From positions 5,728,001 through 5,792,000 of the forward strand of contig NZ_CP042467.1 in assembly GCF_007993755.1 (NCBI RefSeq): a DNA stretch of 64,000 bases, read 5' to 3'. The translations under genes and the position numbers were made by a program. This DNA comes from Microvenator marinus. Its GTDB lineage: Bacteria > Myxococcota_A > Bradymonadia > Bradymonadales > Bradymonadaceae. Shown here piece by piece: positions 36,125 through 44,689 of this stretch. Under the pieces are notes generated by a model that was not told the DNA's origin, ran no database searches, and saw only the letters and a program-made list of their open reading frames with translations. Each line of letters begins with the position of its first letter. Position 1 is the stretch's first letter.

Positions 36125-36278
36125 TTATCTTGCTCACGTAGCTTCTTCTCACTCAAGTATAGGGCAGAAATGCGATCTGACCAAGTACCTCCCTCTAACA
36201 ACTCTTGTCGGCGCTTGTGTTCCCATGAATCTCAATTACTGGTAGAAAACCACGAAGACTGAGAAAATCGAGTGTGCG

Positions 36279-38078
36279 ATGGGAGAAAAGGCTTCAGCGT
36301 GGAAACGCTTTCGGGGCGGCGATTGGGATGACATTCCGGGATGGCAGTTTAACGTGCTTGTGCCACTGCTCTCGGTAGGTTTCGCCATCCGCGAGTTCTT
36401 TCGCGACCGCGCGATGATCCTCGCGTCCTCGCTCGCCTACACCACGGCGATTTCGCTCGTTCCACTGCTCTCCGTGGTGACCTCAGCGTTGGCTATTTTT
36501 GGGGCCTTCGACGAATCGAATCAGAGTCTGGTCTTTTATCTGGAGCCGGTCTTTCCTAGCGCTGCGTCGCAGGCTGCCGAGCATCTGAGCCTTTTTGCTC
36601 AAACCAGTGCGGCGAGCGTCGGGGGAATCAGCGCGCTGATTTTTCTGGTGATCGCCATTTTCCTCTTTATGGATATCGAGCGTGCTTTCAACGCGATCTG
36701 GCATGCCCGAAACGATCGTCCGATTCTCCGAAAAATTCTTACGTTCTATTTTGTGGTCACGTTCGGCCCCGTACTCGCCTCGACGTCGGTGGGTCTGACG
36801 GCCCGAACCCAGCTCGTGGTGGACAGGTTTGGCCTCGAGACGGGTTTTTTGGTTTCGATCGTCCCGTTTTTCATCGCCTTTCTCTTGTTCACCCTGATGA
36901 ACCAGCTGCTCCCGAACACCAAAGTACACTGGAGCGCGGCGATTGCCGGCGGGTTGTTTACAGCGCTTGCGTTTGAGGCCGTGAAGTTTGGATTTAATGT
37001 CTATGTCTCCCAGGTCATTTTAGAGAGCTACAACAAGATTTATGGCGCGTTGGGGCTCATCCCCCTTTGCCTAATCTGGATCTATATCTGTTGGATTCTG
37101 GTGCTCCTTGGGGCTGAGCTGGCCTACACGATTCAAAATCTGCGAACCATTGTTGAGGTTGATGCGGCCAAAGAGCGAACACCACTCAAACAAAAGCGAA
37201 ACATCTACAATCCACTGGTGGGGCTTGAGATCTTAGCGCCAGTCGCGCGCCATTTTAAGGGCGGACACGGGGCTCTCAAAGAGGCCGATTTGATCCGGCA
37301 AACAGGCTATGATGAGAACTTCTTGAGGGAAGTCGTGGCGGAGCTCGAGAGCCTGGGGGCTGTCAAGGCGGTGGAAGTCGAAAACGATGAGCGGGCCGTG
37401 ATGCCGGCCAAAATGCTAGACGATGTTTCTCTGGTGCCCATTGCTGAGCATTTCTTTGATTTTACCGAGCCGAATTCGGTTCCGATGCAAAAACTCCAGG
37501 GCGATATCCGGCGCGTGACGCTTGAGCAGCTTGGTGGAAAGACCGCGCTGGCTTTGGTTCCGCACAACGATCACTTTTTGCGCTCGTGGACGCCCCCGGA
37601 GTATCCAGAGGAACTCGTGTCCGGAGCACATGCGCGACAAGCCTACCTCGACCCTGATGCCGATGCTTCGCAATCTGCGGAGATTCCCAAGTCTACGAAT
37701 TCATCGCCTCTTAGCGGGCACTCCTCTACCGAGGGCAAGGCGCTTTCCAGAAGTGAGGATACGTCGGCGAGCATCGAAGTTTCCGACGAGTTGGTTGTGG
37801 AGGCAATTGAGGCGCCCAAACCTGCTCCGAGCTCTTCAACCGCGCTGCGGCAAGAGACTGCTCGTTTGCAGACTCAGGAATCCTCCACGGACACTCAAGA
37901 CTCGCTCAAGGCGCGGCTGAAGCGAAGCCTTAGCGCGCCAAAACCCGAGCCCGAAGAGATCGATATCGACCTGGGCGACGATTGGGCAGAGATCGACCTC
38001 GAAGACATGAGCGATATTGACGCTCAACTGCGAGAGACGGCTGAATTGTCGGTTGATAAGTCAGGGGAGTCAGCTTAA
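36279..38078 (+). CDS. YihY/BrkB family membrane protein with winged-helix-like segment and long acidic tail
   Basis: 599 residues. Residues 25-295 hold the six-helix YihY core (once misnamed RNase BN), with SLAYTTAISLVPLLSV and the end motif YGALGLIPLCLIWIYICWILVLLGAEL. Residues of about 300-430 look like a winged-helix unit (HGALKEADLIRQTGYDENFLREVVAELESLGAV) found in some longer members. The final 170 residues are low-complexity, Ser/Glu/Asp-rich and end with a very acidic stretch. The molecular role of the family is not established. The stop overlaps the DUF465 gene by nine bases. Confidence 0.85.
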   Translation: MGEKASAWKRFRGGDWDDIPGWQFNVLVPLLSVGFAIREFFRDRAMILASSLAYTTAISLVPLLSVVTSALAIFGAFDESNQSLVFYLEPVFPSAASQAAEHLSLFAQTSAASVGGISALIFLVIAIFLFMDIERAFNAIWHARNDRPILRKILTFYFVVTFGPVLASTSVGLTARTQLVVDRFGLETGFLVSIVPFFIAFLLFTLMNQLLPNTKVHWSAAIAGGLFTALAFEAVKFGFNVYVSQVILESYNKIYGALGLIPLCLIWIYICWILVLLGAELAYTIQNLRTIVEVDAAKERTPLKQKRNIYNPLVGLEILAPVARHFKGGHGALKEADLIRQTGYDENFLREVVAELESLGAVKAVEVENDERAVMPAKMLDDVSLVPIAEHFFDFTEPNSVPMQKLQGDIRRVTLEQLGGKTALALVPHNDHFLRSWTPPEYPEELVSGAHARQAYLDPDADASQSAEIPKSTNSSPLSGHSSTEGKALSRSEDTSASIEVSDELVVEAIEAPKPAPSSSTALRQETARLQTQESSTDTQDSLKARLKRSLSAPKPEPEEIDIDLGDDWAEIDLEDMSDIDAQLRETAELSVDKSGESA

Positions 38079-38255
38079 CTCACGAATCCTGTCTTTTAGG
38101 GCGAGTTTCCTCTTTTTGATGACCTGAATCTCATAGCGTTCCTCGGGTGAGTGAGATTTACGGGCCTTGAGAGCTTCGAGGCGATGCTCAAGGAGTTCGT
38201 GCTCCGACTGAAGGGTTCGCAAATCGGCGATTGAGGAAGGTGCCAGATGGGTCAT
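38070..38255 (-). CDS. DUF465 (YdcH-like) small coiled-coil protein
   Basis: 61 residues from ATG 38255, with AAGGAG upstream. The sequence LQSEHELLEHRLEAL followed by YEIQVIKKRKLALKDRI is the DUF465 hairpin of two helices. The function is unknown; members are short, abundant and single-domain. A longer in-frame start exists upstream but has no binding site and its extra residues do not resemble the family. It has its own promoter (38291-38320), divergent from that of the tRNA. Confidence 0.85.
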   Translation of the reverse strand: MTHLAPSSIADLRTLQSEHELLEHRLEALKARKSHSPEERYEIQVIKKRKLALKDRIRELS

Positions 38256-38290
38256 AAAGAGTCTCCTTAGGGGCAGGGTTCCAGGCCAAG

Positions 38291-38320
38291 AGTATGAGCA
38301 AAAAGCCCCAAACCTGTCAA
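38291..38320 (-). promoter_or_regulatory. Sigma-70 promoter of the DUF465 gene
   Basis: On the minus strand a perfect TTGACA (38320-38315) and CATACT (38296-38291) are 18 bases apart, about 30 bases before the likely leader and the AAGGAG site of the DUF465 gene. Confidence 0.6.
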
Positions 38321-38346
38321 AGACAATAGGGTGGGGCACTTGAATG

Positions 38347-38375
38347 TTGACATGCCCTACTAGCTTCCCTATAAA
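38347..38375 (+). promoter_or_regulatory. Consensus sigma-70 promoter of tRNA-Glu
   Basis: TTGACA at 38347-38352 and TATAAA at 38370-38375 are separated by exactly 17 bases. Transcription would start near 38382, about 20 bases before the mature tRNA 5' end. A GC-rich stretch (GCGCGCC) follows the -10 box, as in stringently controlled stable-RNA promoters. This is the best promoter in the window. Confidence 0.85.
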
Positions 38376-38400
38376 GCGCGCCCTAAGTCGCTAACGATAC

Positions 38401-38473
38401 GGCCCGTTCGTCTAGCGGTTCAGGACGCCGCCCTCTCACGGCGGTAACACGGGTTCGAATCCCGTACGGGCTA
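38401..38473 (+). tRNA. tRNA-Glu, anticodon CTC
   Basis: A full cloverleaf can be drawn. The acceptor arms GGCCCGT and ACGGGCT pair with one G-U, the anticodon stem is CCGCC/GGCGG with loop CTCTCAC, and the T arm is CGGGTTCGAATCCCG. The anticodon CTC at 38435-38437 reads GAG codons. The sequence is close to other bacterial tRNA-Glu, including GTTCGTCTAGCGGTTCAGGAC in the D region. CCA is not encoded and must be added. It shares a transcript with the small zinc-ribbon gene 60 bases downstream. Confidence 0.96.
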
Positions 38474-38532
38474 CTGAAAAACACTAGATGACAGCCTAGA
38501 AATGCCGATTGGCGCAGGCAAGGAGAAGAGAA

Positions 38533-38742
38533 ATGGCAACAAAAAAACCCGCAAAAATCGCTTCGGCGAAAAAAGGCAAAGGTTGGGTACGTACTTGTCC
38601 AGCTTGCAACTCGGATATGGCGATGGCCAAGATTCTCCGCGTTGAAGCTTCAAGTGGCATGTTCTGGCTTTGCTCAAACGCTTCATGCAACACCCTTGTG
38701 ACCTCGGCAGGTGCGAACGCCGGCGTACTCGATCTTAAGTGA
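38533..38742 (+). CDS. Small zinc-ribbon-like protein
   Basis: 69 residues from ATG 38533, which is preceded by AGGAG at 38521. A Lys/Ala-rich start (MATKKPAKIASAKKGKG) leads to CPAC and, 23 residues later, CSNASC, a four-Cys zinc ribbon with an unusual CxxxxC second pair. No family is recognised. The basic N-terminus and ribbon suggest nucleic acid or ribosome contact, as an inference. It lies between tRNA-Glu and a strong terminator, so its expression should follow that of a stable RNA and be high. Confidence 0.7.
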   Translation: MATKKPAKIASAKKGKGWVRTCPACNSDMAMAKILRVEASSGMFWLCSNASCNTLVTSAGANAGVLDLK

Positions 38743-38768
38743 TCGTCAAAAGGGGGCATGCACATCCA

Positions 38769-38800
38769 GAACCCGTGATCACTCACGGGTTCTTTTTTTT
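38769..38800 (+). terminator. Rho-independent terminator after the zinc-ribbon gene
   Basis: A perfect 10-bp stem (GAACCCGTGA with TCACGGGTTC) closes a four-base loop TCAC and is followed by eight T residues at 38793-38800. It ends the tRNA-Glu/zinc-ribbon transcript. Confidence 0.93.
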
Positions 38801-38933
38801 GCGCGCGCTTTGCTGTAGAAACCGCAATTCCCCGGCCATCAAATTTTGACCCTCGGGAATCAATTTGTAGTCGCGAGACATTTTGCATTGGCGAGAGCGA
38901 GCCTGAAGTGGGTTCAGCGAAGGAGCTAAGTTG

Positions 38934-41204
38934 ATGGGATTGAAATTTGGAAAGAATCTTTTGGGTGCTTTGGGTGCGTCACTTTTGCTCAGCACCACTG
39001 CCTGGGCGGATGCGGGAAGCGTGCGCTACTCCTACGAGAAGGTTGAGGTTGGATCGACCGTGGAGTGGGTTCTAGTCCCCAAGACAGAAGCCGTGTTGAC
39101 AGGAAAGCCGACGATTGCAACCGTAACTTCAGCGTTTGAAGCGCTCAGGAAGGATAAACGTTCGACGTATCTCAAGTCCGCGTTGACCGTGAAAGGCAAG
39201 ACCCCTTCTAGCGCCAATGTGAGCGTGCAAATCGATCCCGCGGCATCTCGCTACGCCCTAATCATCATGGCGGAAACCGTCTACACGCTGACAGAGATCG
39301 GTGTGCCTGGCGTTGAGTTCCCAGGATACGCCAACGGCGCTTTGGCTCGCGAGGACGTACCTTTCTCGGGCTACGCACTCACTGTTCCGCTTTGGAAGGT
39401 GGTTCCAAGTACTTCAAGCCCTCAGATTTTGGCGCGTATGCCAAACGGCGAGTTAGTGAGCAGCGAGCAAATAGTCCAGCGTTGGAAGTCCAAGGATCAG
39501 GCGCTTGTTGACCAAGTCTACTCGTACCTTCAGGCCAAAGACCCATACACCGTGACGTCGGTTGCGAAGGTCCTACCTGAACTCAAGATCCCTTACGCCG
39601 AGCAGGTGGCGGCTCTTTTGAAAGATGAGCGCTCACAAGTCAGGTCCACTGCGCTCGAAGTCTTGGAGTCTGTCCGAGATCAGCCGGTCGTCTTAGACGC
39701 CGTGGTGGCCTACATGAACACCGAGAAAGATGATGCCGCAGCTGCCAAGGCAGCGGCTTTTCTGGGTAAAGCCAAAGATAAAAAGTTTGCAGTGCAACAA
39801 CATCTTTTCGCGTTGAAGCGAGGGGATGAGAAGCTCGCAGTTGAAGCCGCGAAGGCGCTTGCAGGATTCAAAGATGAGCGCGTCCCAACGGCCCTGGCCG
39901 CCGCATTGGAAGATAAGCGACTTCCAGTTGCAAAGGCATCGGCTGACGCACTGGAGTCGGTCGGAGGTGTCTCCGAGCAGAAGGCAGCGCTCACCAACTC
40001 GAAAGTCGTGGCTGAGGTTAAACTTCAAGTGGCCGGGCATCTCGCTGAACAAAAGGCGGATGACTCCAAAGTCGCAGGACAAGGTTTCTTGGCCCGCAAC
40101 GATGTGGAGCATAAGGCGGTAAGCGCAGTAGAGGCCCTTGCAAAGGTCAAGTCAGACGCTGCACGATCCAATGTGGAAGACCTGCTCAAGAGCGAGAAGC
40201 GCTATCTCAGGGTGGCTGCTGCCAACTCTCTTGTAGAGCGCGGAGACGCGGCATCGCTGCCGGCGTTTGCAGCTGCAGCAAAGTCTGTGACCGAGCCGAA
40301 TCTCGAGGAGCTCGCCTTTCAGATCGTGATGAAAGAGTCATTGAATGCCATCCAAACCCGTACCAAGGATTCCAATCCTATCTTGCGTCGGGTTGCGTAC
40401 AGAGCCTTGGGAGAAAAGGCTCAAAAGGAGAATGCCGGTTCAAGAGTGTTCAACACGTTGAAGGATGGACTTGGAAACTCGGACCCGCTCATTCGTGGCG
40501 CTTCAGCACGCGCTCTGGGAGCGTTTGCTGACTCAAAGTCGGCCGAGGCTCTTAAGCCAGTGGCAAAGGATCGAGACGCTAAGGTGAGGGCCGACGTGGC
40601 CTTGGCCATTGGCCGCTTTAAGAACGGCGAGCTCGCAGAAGAATTGACGGCACTGCTTGAGGATAAGAACGAGTTGGTTAAGGCAAATGCACTCAGAGCT
40701 ATCGGAATGCGGGGCGATGCGTTCGCTTGGAAGACCGTTGTCGGCTCGGTTGGTGACAAGAATGCCGAGATTAGAGCGGCTGCTGTTGAAGCATTGCCAA
40801 GCCTCGTCAGCCGTGATGATGCACAGGGCGTACGGGACGCGATCGGAACTTTGAGCGCCGCTGTGAACGACGATAGTACCGACGTGCAGATCGCGGCGAT
40901 CAAGTCTCTCGGGACGTTCAATTCCGATGCAGCGGTCACGGGTATCGCCTTCCAATTGGGAGCCAATGACGATGATGTCCGCCTTGCTGCCGTTAACGCG
41001 TTGGGAGCTACCGGACATTCATCAGCCGCAAGTGTCGTGGCTAACGCTGCTGCAGACCCGAATCGCAACGTTCGTGTCGCAGTGGTGGAGGCGTTGACCA
41101 AGCTCAAAGGACCCGATGCTCGTCGTGCTCTTGAGCAACGATCTCAACAAGAGAAAGATCCTGAGCTCCTGGAGCTGATTAGTGCATCGATTAAGAAACT
41201 TTAA
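38934..41204 (+). CDS. Exported HEAT-repeat protein
   Basis: 756 residues from ATG 38934 (AAGGAG upstream). A signal peptide ends near residue 25 (TTAWA/DAG). An N-terminal domain of about 180 residues has no recognised family. From about residue 185 to the end there are many HEAT repeats of the type DERSQVRSTALEVLESV and DRDAKVRADVALAIGRF, about 30 residues each, forming a helical scaffold for protein binding in the periplasm. It is the first gene of a five-gene plus-strand cluster and overlaps the DUF192 gene by 23 bases. Confidence 0.83.
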   Translation: MGLKFGKNLLGALGASLLLSTTAWADAGSVRYSYEKVEVGSTVEWVLVPKTEAVLTGKPTIATVTSAFEALRKDKRSTYLKSALTVKGKTPSSANVSVQIDPAASRYALIIMAETVYTLTEIGVPGVEFPGYANGALAREDVPFSGYALTVPLWKVVPSTSSPQILARMPNGELVSSEQIVQRWKSKDQALVDQVYSYLQAKDPYTVTSVAKVLPELKIPYAEQVAALLKDERSQVRSTALEVLESVRDQPVVLDAVVAYMNTEKDDAAAAKAAAFLGKAKDKKFAVQQHLFALKRGDEKLAVEAAKALAGFKDERVPTALAAALEDKRLPVAKASADALESVGGVSEQKAALTNSKVVAEVKLQVAGHLAEQKADDSKVAGQGFLARNDVEHKAVSAVEALAKVKSDAARSNVEDLLKSEKRYLRVAAANSLVERGDAASLPAFAAAAKSVTEPNLEELAFQIVMKESLNAIQTRTKDSNPILRRVAYRALGEKAQKENAGSRVFNTLKDGLGNSDPLIRGASARALGAFADSKSAEALKPVAKDRDAKVRADVALAIGRFKNGELAEELTALLEDKNELVKANALRAIGMRGDAFAWKTVVGSVGDKNAEIRAAAVEALPSLVSRDDAQGVRDAIGTLSAAVNDDSTDVQIAAIKSLGTFNSDAAVTGIAFQLGANDDDVRLAAVNALGATGHSSAASVVANAAADPNRNVRVAVVEALTKLKGPDARRALEQRSQQEKDPELLELISASIKKL

Positions 41205-41832
41205 ATTCGTTCTCGTCATGGTCGCAGGGCTGTTCGGATGTCATGAGAAAATCAAGGCGCCGAGTGCCGCTGAGCAAGAGACCGCGAAAGTCGAGGCTCC
41301 GGTGGTGGAAGAGGAAAAGCCCAAAGCCAAAGATAGCCGCGGTCAGACGTGTCGCGACGACCGAGAGTGTACCTCTTATCTGAGATGCATTGACGGGCTC
41401 TGTGAAGAACCACCCGCTATGAGCGGCAAAGTGCAGATCGATACGCCACGAGCGATTTTTCAAGGGCCAGACGGGAAAGAACTCGCGACCTTCCATTTGG
41501 AGCTCGCGGTGGCACCGTACGAGCAGTCACGCGGATTGATGTATCGCCGCTCAATGCGCCCAGATTGGGGCATGTTGTTTATCTATCGGCGTGATGAAGT
41601 GCTGACGTTCTGGATGCGAAACACCTTGATTCCTCTGGATATGGTCTTCTTAGACGCTTCTGGAACTGTTCAGGGCGTTGTCAGGGCTGAGCCCCTCACC
41701 GAGACGCCTCGTTCAGTGAACAAGCCCGGACGCTACGTCTTGGAGCTTAACGCAGGAACCGCTGAGAAGTTTGGGATCGCCCAAGGCGCCCAAATGAAGC
41801 TCGAACACGTCGATCCAGAATACACACCATGA
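41182..41832 (+). CDS. DUF192 domain lipoprotein
   Basis: 216 residues from GTG 41182, chosen because GGAG lies eight bases upstream and the signal with lipobox LFGC (Cys20) follows; ATG 41218 would lose most of the signal. A charged linker and a short Cys-pair segment (CRDDRECTSYLRCIDGLC) lead to a DUF192 domain (about 85-210) with its hallmark RGLMYRRSM, GMLFIY and FWMRNTLIPLDMVFLD. The function of DUF192 is unsettled. It overlaps both neighbours (23 bases and 4 bases), so it is tightly coupled. Confidence 0.87.
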   Translation: MHRLRNFKFVLVMVAGLFGCHEKIKAPSAAEQETAKVEAPVVEEEKPKAKDSRGQTCRDDRECTSYLRCIDGLCEEPPAMSGKVQIDTPRAIFQGPDGKELATFHLELAVAPYEQSRGLMYRRSMRPDWGMLFIYRRDEVLTFWMRNTLIPLDMVFLDASGTVQGVVRAEPLTETPRSVNKPGRYVLELNAGTAEKFGIAQGAQMKLEHVDPEYTP

Positions 41833-44096
41833 GTTGGCTTCGTGCGCTGCTGCCAACGATCGGGTATCGGGTGCAGGCTGTGCTCTATCTGGTCTTGGGA
41901 GCGCTCGCGTGCTTCGTCCCATTGCTCAACGTAGTCGGCTACGAGTCAGCTGCTCTCTTTGGCGTGGTGGGTGGCATCTACGCAACCTTTGTCAGGGACC
42001 CGGGACTACTCGATCGTGCGAAGTCTCCCGGCTTCAGATTCTTAAAGGCTTGGGGGCGGCAGGTCTTGCTCCTGGGCGTGGGACTACTGATTTTGGGACT
42101 CAATGCTTTGCGTGTTCAAAACTGCGACCCGGTTTTGGGGGTTTTGTTTTGGGTTGCGATCCCCTTGGTCTCGGTTGGAATCGGTGTGTTGACGCGGCTC
42201 TTTGTCAGCGAGATTTTTCGCGGATGGAAAGCAGAAGTTGCGGCGCTCGTGACCATTCTCTCTAGCATCGGTTACTTTGCTTGGCGCCTCGCCACACAGC
42301 CTCCAATCATCGGTTTTCAACTGCATCTGGGATACTTCTCCGGCTCGATTTACGACGAAGCGCTTGCTCTACCGGAGAGTCTGGTCTTCTATCGCCTTGT
42401 CCTCTCAGCAGGCGCGCTTGCACTTCTCCTGGCTCTGGAGTTTCGGTTTAGATGGAAGACTTACGACCGCGCTGCTGGAATAGGAGCTCTGGCTCTGGTT
42501 CTAGCTGGAATCACAGCGCTAGGCGTATCTCGGTTTGAAGAGAACGGCATAGATATTGGAGCGGATTATGTGGCTGAGCAATTGGCTGGTCGCATCGAGA
42601 GTGAGCACTTCGTCATCCACTACTCGACCCGCGGCAATTTTGATGTCAAGCGACTCGTCGAGGACCATGAGTTTCGATACCACGAGATGAAGGAGTTTTT
42701 TGGTACCGATCCCATCGCTTACCACGGAGAAAAACTTCGCAGTTTTGTCTACGCCTCGCCGCAAGAGAAGGGCGTGTTGATGGGAGGTAGGCGAACTCTG
42801 GTCGCGAGGCTATGGCTCGGCGAGATGCATATCGTTTGGCGACGCTTCGGGGAGTCCCTTTTGGCTCATGAGCTATCGCATATGTTCACGGCTCCATTTG
42901 GCGCTGGGCCACTCGACTTGAGCGCTAGATACTGGGTAGGTGTGAATATGGGCTTGGTCGAAGGAATCTCTGTGGCCGCCGATTGGCCGCCGGCCGAGTT
43001 TTCGCCCCACGAGGCCACTGCGATCCTGAGGCGACTCAATATCGCCCCTGATATCCGCAAGATTGTGGGGGCGACCGGTTTTTGGGGGCAGTCATCCTCG
43101 CGCTCCTACACGGTAACCGGCTCTTTCATTCGATATCTGGTAGACAAGTATGGAATGGAGAAGCTCCAACGAGCGTACGCCAGAGGCGAGTGGGAGTTCG
43201 CATACGGTCGCCCCCTCGACGAACTCGCGCTTGAATGGGAAGCATTCTTGGACGGACAGGTGGTGGACGAAAGCACGATGGACGTCGCAAGATTTGTGTA
43301 CGATCGACCTAGTATCTTCCAAAAGGTATGCGCTCGATCTCTGGCTGAGTTGAGGCTTGAGGTAGAACGCGCATTGGCGAGCGGGCAAGTGGATCGTGCC
43401 AAGGAGATCTACGGGCAGATTCTTGGATTTGACCCTCAGAATGTCTACTACCATCTTGAGTATGTGCGCTTCCTTGCCGGGCTTGGCTTGGACCAGCAGG
43501 CGCTCGAGGCCGCATCTGAGGCAGCGACGCTCGCGAAAACTCCAACCGAAAAGGCTCAAATCGAAGAGATTCGAGGGGACCTTTATTGGAGGGCGGGCAA
43601 ATCTAGCGATTCGCTAGAGAGTTATGACGAGTGCTTGAGTTTCGGCCTTCCAATCGAGCGGAAGCGAACCGTCTGGGTCAAACGCGATTGGGTATCTGGG
43701 GAACCTGATGCATCGCGTTTGGCTCAAGAGTACCTGGTTGACTCCCAAGGTCATGACAACTGGTTAGCGCTTCTGGAGTTGGCGAGACTGAATCCGTCCG
43801 ACCCAATGGTGAACTACCTCGTGGCAAGGCGCCATATGCATGCCGGGCGCTATCGGGACGCGAAAGAGAGTCTTGAACTGAGCGATGGGGTCAAGACGCC
43901 TTTGGTTGAGGTGGAACGCGACTTTATGGGAGCTCAAATCCACTACCACCTCAGAGATTGGCCGGCCGCACTCGGGTACGTGGAGCGTCTCAAGGAAAGC
44001 GAACACTCGATGTACCGCATGTATGCTGAGGAGTGGGAACGGCGTATAGAATGGCAACGAAAACGTTTGGAAGGAATAGACAACGAGTTCGATTGA
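41829..44096 (+). CDS. Membrane-anchored gluzincin metallopeptidase (MA clan) with TPRs
   Basis: 755 residues. The N-terminal 230 residues hold about seven membrane helices. After helix seven comes an exported peptidase-like domain with HELSH at 347-351 (zinc ligands His347 and His351, catalytic Glu348) and a likely third ligand in GLVEGIS about 30 residues later. From about residue 500 the protein has TPR-like helices. The arrangement fits the clan MA TPR peptidases, which have few characterised members. It overlaps the DUF192 gene by ATGA, and a second such peptidase lies two genes downstream. Confidence 0.72.
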   Translation: MSWLRALLPTIGYRVQAVLYLVLGALACFVPLLNVVGYESAALFGVVGGIYATFVRDPGLLDRAKSPGFRFLKAWGRQVLLLGVGLLILGLNALRVQNCDPVLGVLFWVAIPLVSVGIGVLTRLFVSEIFRGWKAEVAALVTILSSIGYFAWRLATQPPIIGFQLHLGYFSGSIYDEALALPESLVFYRLVLSAGALALLLALEFRFRWKTYDRAAGIGALALVLAGITALGVSRFEENGIDIGADYVAEQLAGRIESEHFVIHYSTRGNFDVKRLVEDHEFRYHEMKEFFGTDPIAYHGEKLRSFVYASPQEKGVLMGGRRTLVARLWLGEMHIVWRRFGESLLAHELSHMFTAPFGAGPLDLSARYWVGVNMGLVEGISVAADWPPAEFSPHEATAILRRLNIAPDIRKIVGATGFWGQSSSRSYTVTGSFIRYLVDKYGMEKLQRAYARGEWEFAYGRPLDELALEWEAFLDGQVVDESTMDVARFVYDRPSIFQKVCARSLAELRLEVERALASGQVDRAKEIYGQILGFDPQNVYYHLEYVRFLAGLGLDQQALEAASEAATLAKTPTEKAQIEEIRGDLYWRAGKSSDSLESYDECLSFGLPIERKRTVWVKRDWVSGEPDASRLAQEYLVDSQGHDNWLALLELARLNPSDPMVNYLVARRHMHAGRYRDAKESLELSDGVKTPLVEVERDFMGAQIHYHLRDWPAALGYVERLKESEHSMYRMYAEEWERRIEWQRKRLEGIDNEFD

Positions 44097-44140
44097 GTTA
44101 GTTTTGGTGATATAGGCACCCTAGGTGTTTCGGAGTTTAG

Positions 44141-44653
44141 ATGAAAAAGTTGCTACTAATGTTGGTGTTTGCTGGGTTCGTGAGCGCATGTGGTGCGGAC
44201 TACCTGCGCAAAGAGTCTTATCCTGAGGTCGACGGTTTCGATATCGACCAGGAGGCGCAAATCGAAGATAGCGCTGAGCATCGCGAAGTTGTTGCCGTCT
44301 TGATCGAGTATCGAGGCGCTCTTGTGAACAAGGATATCGGGCGACTCAAGCGTTTGATAGCTGACGATTACTACTCGAATGCTGGCACGACAAACACTAC
44401 GTCGGATGATTACGGCGCGGGCGAGCTACCCGAAGTTTTTGAGCTACTCTCGCAGCATGCGGACGAGGTCAAATACGACGTGGTTCTCAAAGCGGTCTCC
44501 GTAGATGGCAAGAAGGCCAGCGTGGATTACGAGTACAAGTACGCCTATCAATACGACGTGGATGGCCAGCCTTCATGGGATGCAGGTGTGGACTTGAATC
44601 GGCTCGAAATGGAGCAACGTGAAGGTGATTGGAAGATAGTCTCGGGATTGTAG
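44141..44653 (+). CDS. Small lipoprotein with SnoaL/NTF2-like domain
   Basis: 170 residues with a lipoprotein signal ending VSACG near residue 17. The rest (about 45-168) resembles an NTF2-like cone fold: VVAVLIEYRGALVNKDIGRLKRLIADDYYSN and, at the end, LNRLEMEQREGDWKIVSGL. Such domains bind small ligands or other proteins. No enzyme residues stand out. It lies between two metallopeptidase genes and may assist them; this is inference from position only. Confidence 0.65.
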   Translation: MKKLLLMLVFAGFVSACGADYLRKESYPEVDGFDIDQEAQIEDSAEHREVVAVLIEYRGALVNKDIGRLKRLIADDYYSNAGTTNTTSDDYGAGELPEVFELLSQHADEVKYDVVLKAVSVDGKKASVDYEYKYAYQYDVDGQPSWDAGVDLNRLEMEQREGDWKIVSGL

Positions 44654-44689
44654 GTTCTATCTTCGAAGTAGTTTCGACGGGGTAGAATT

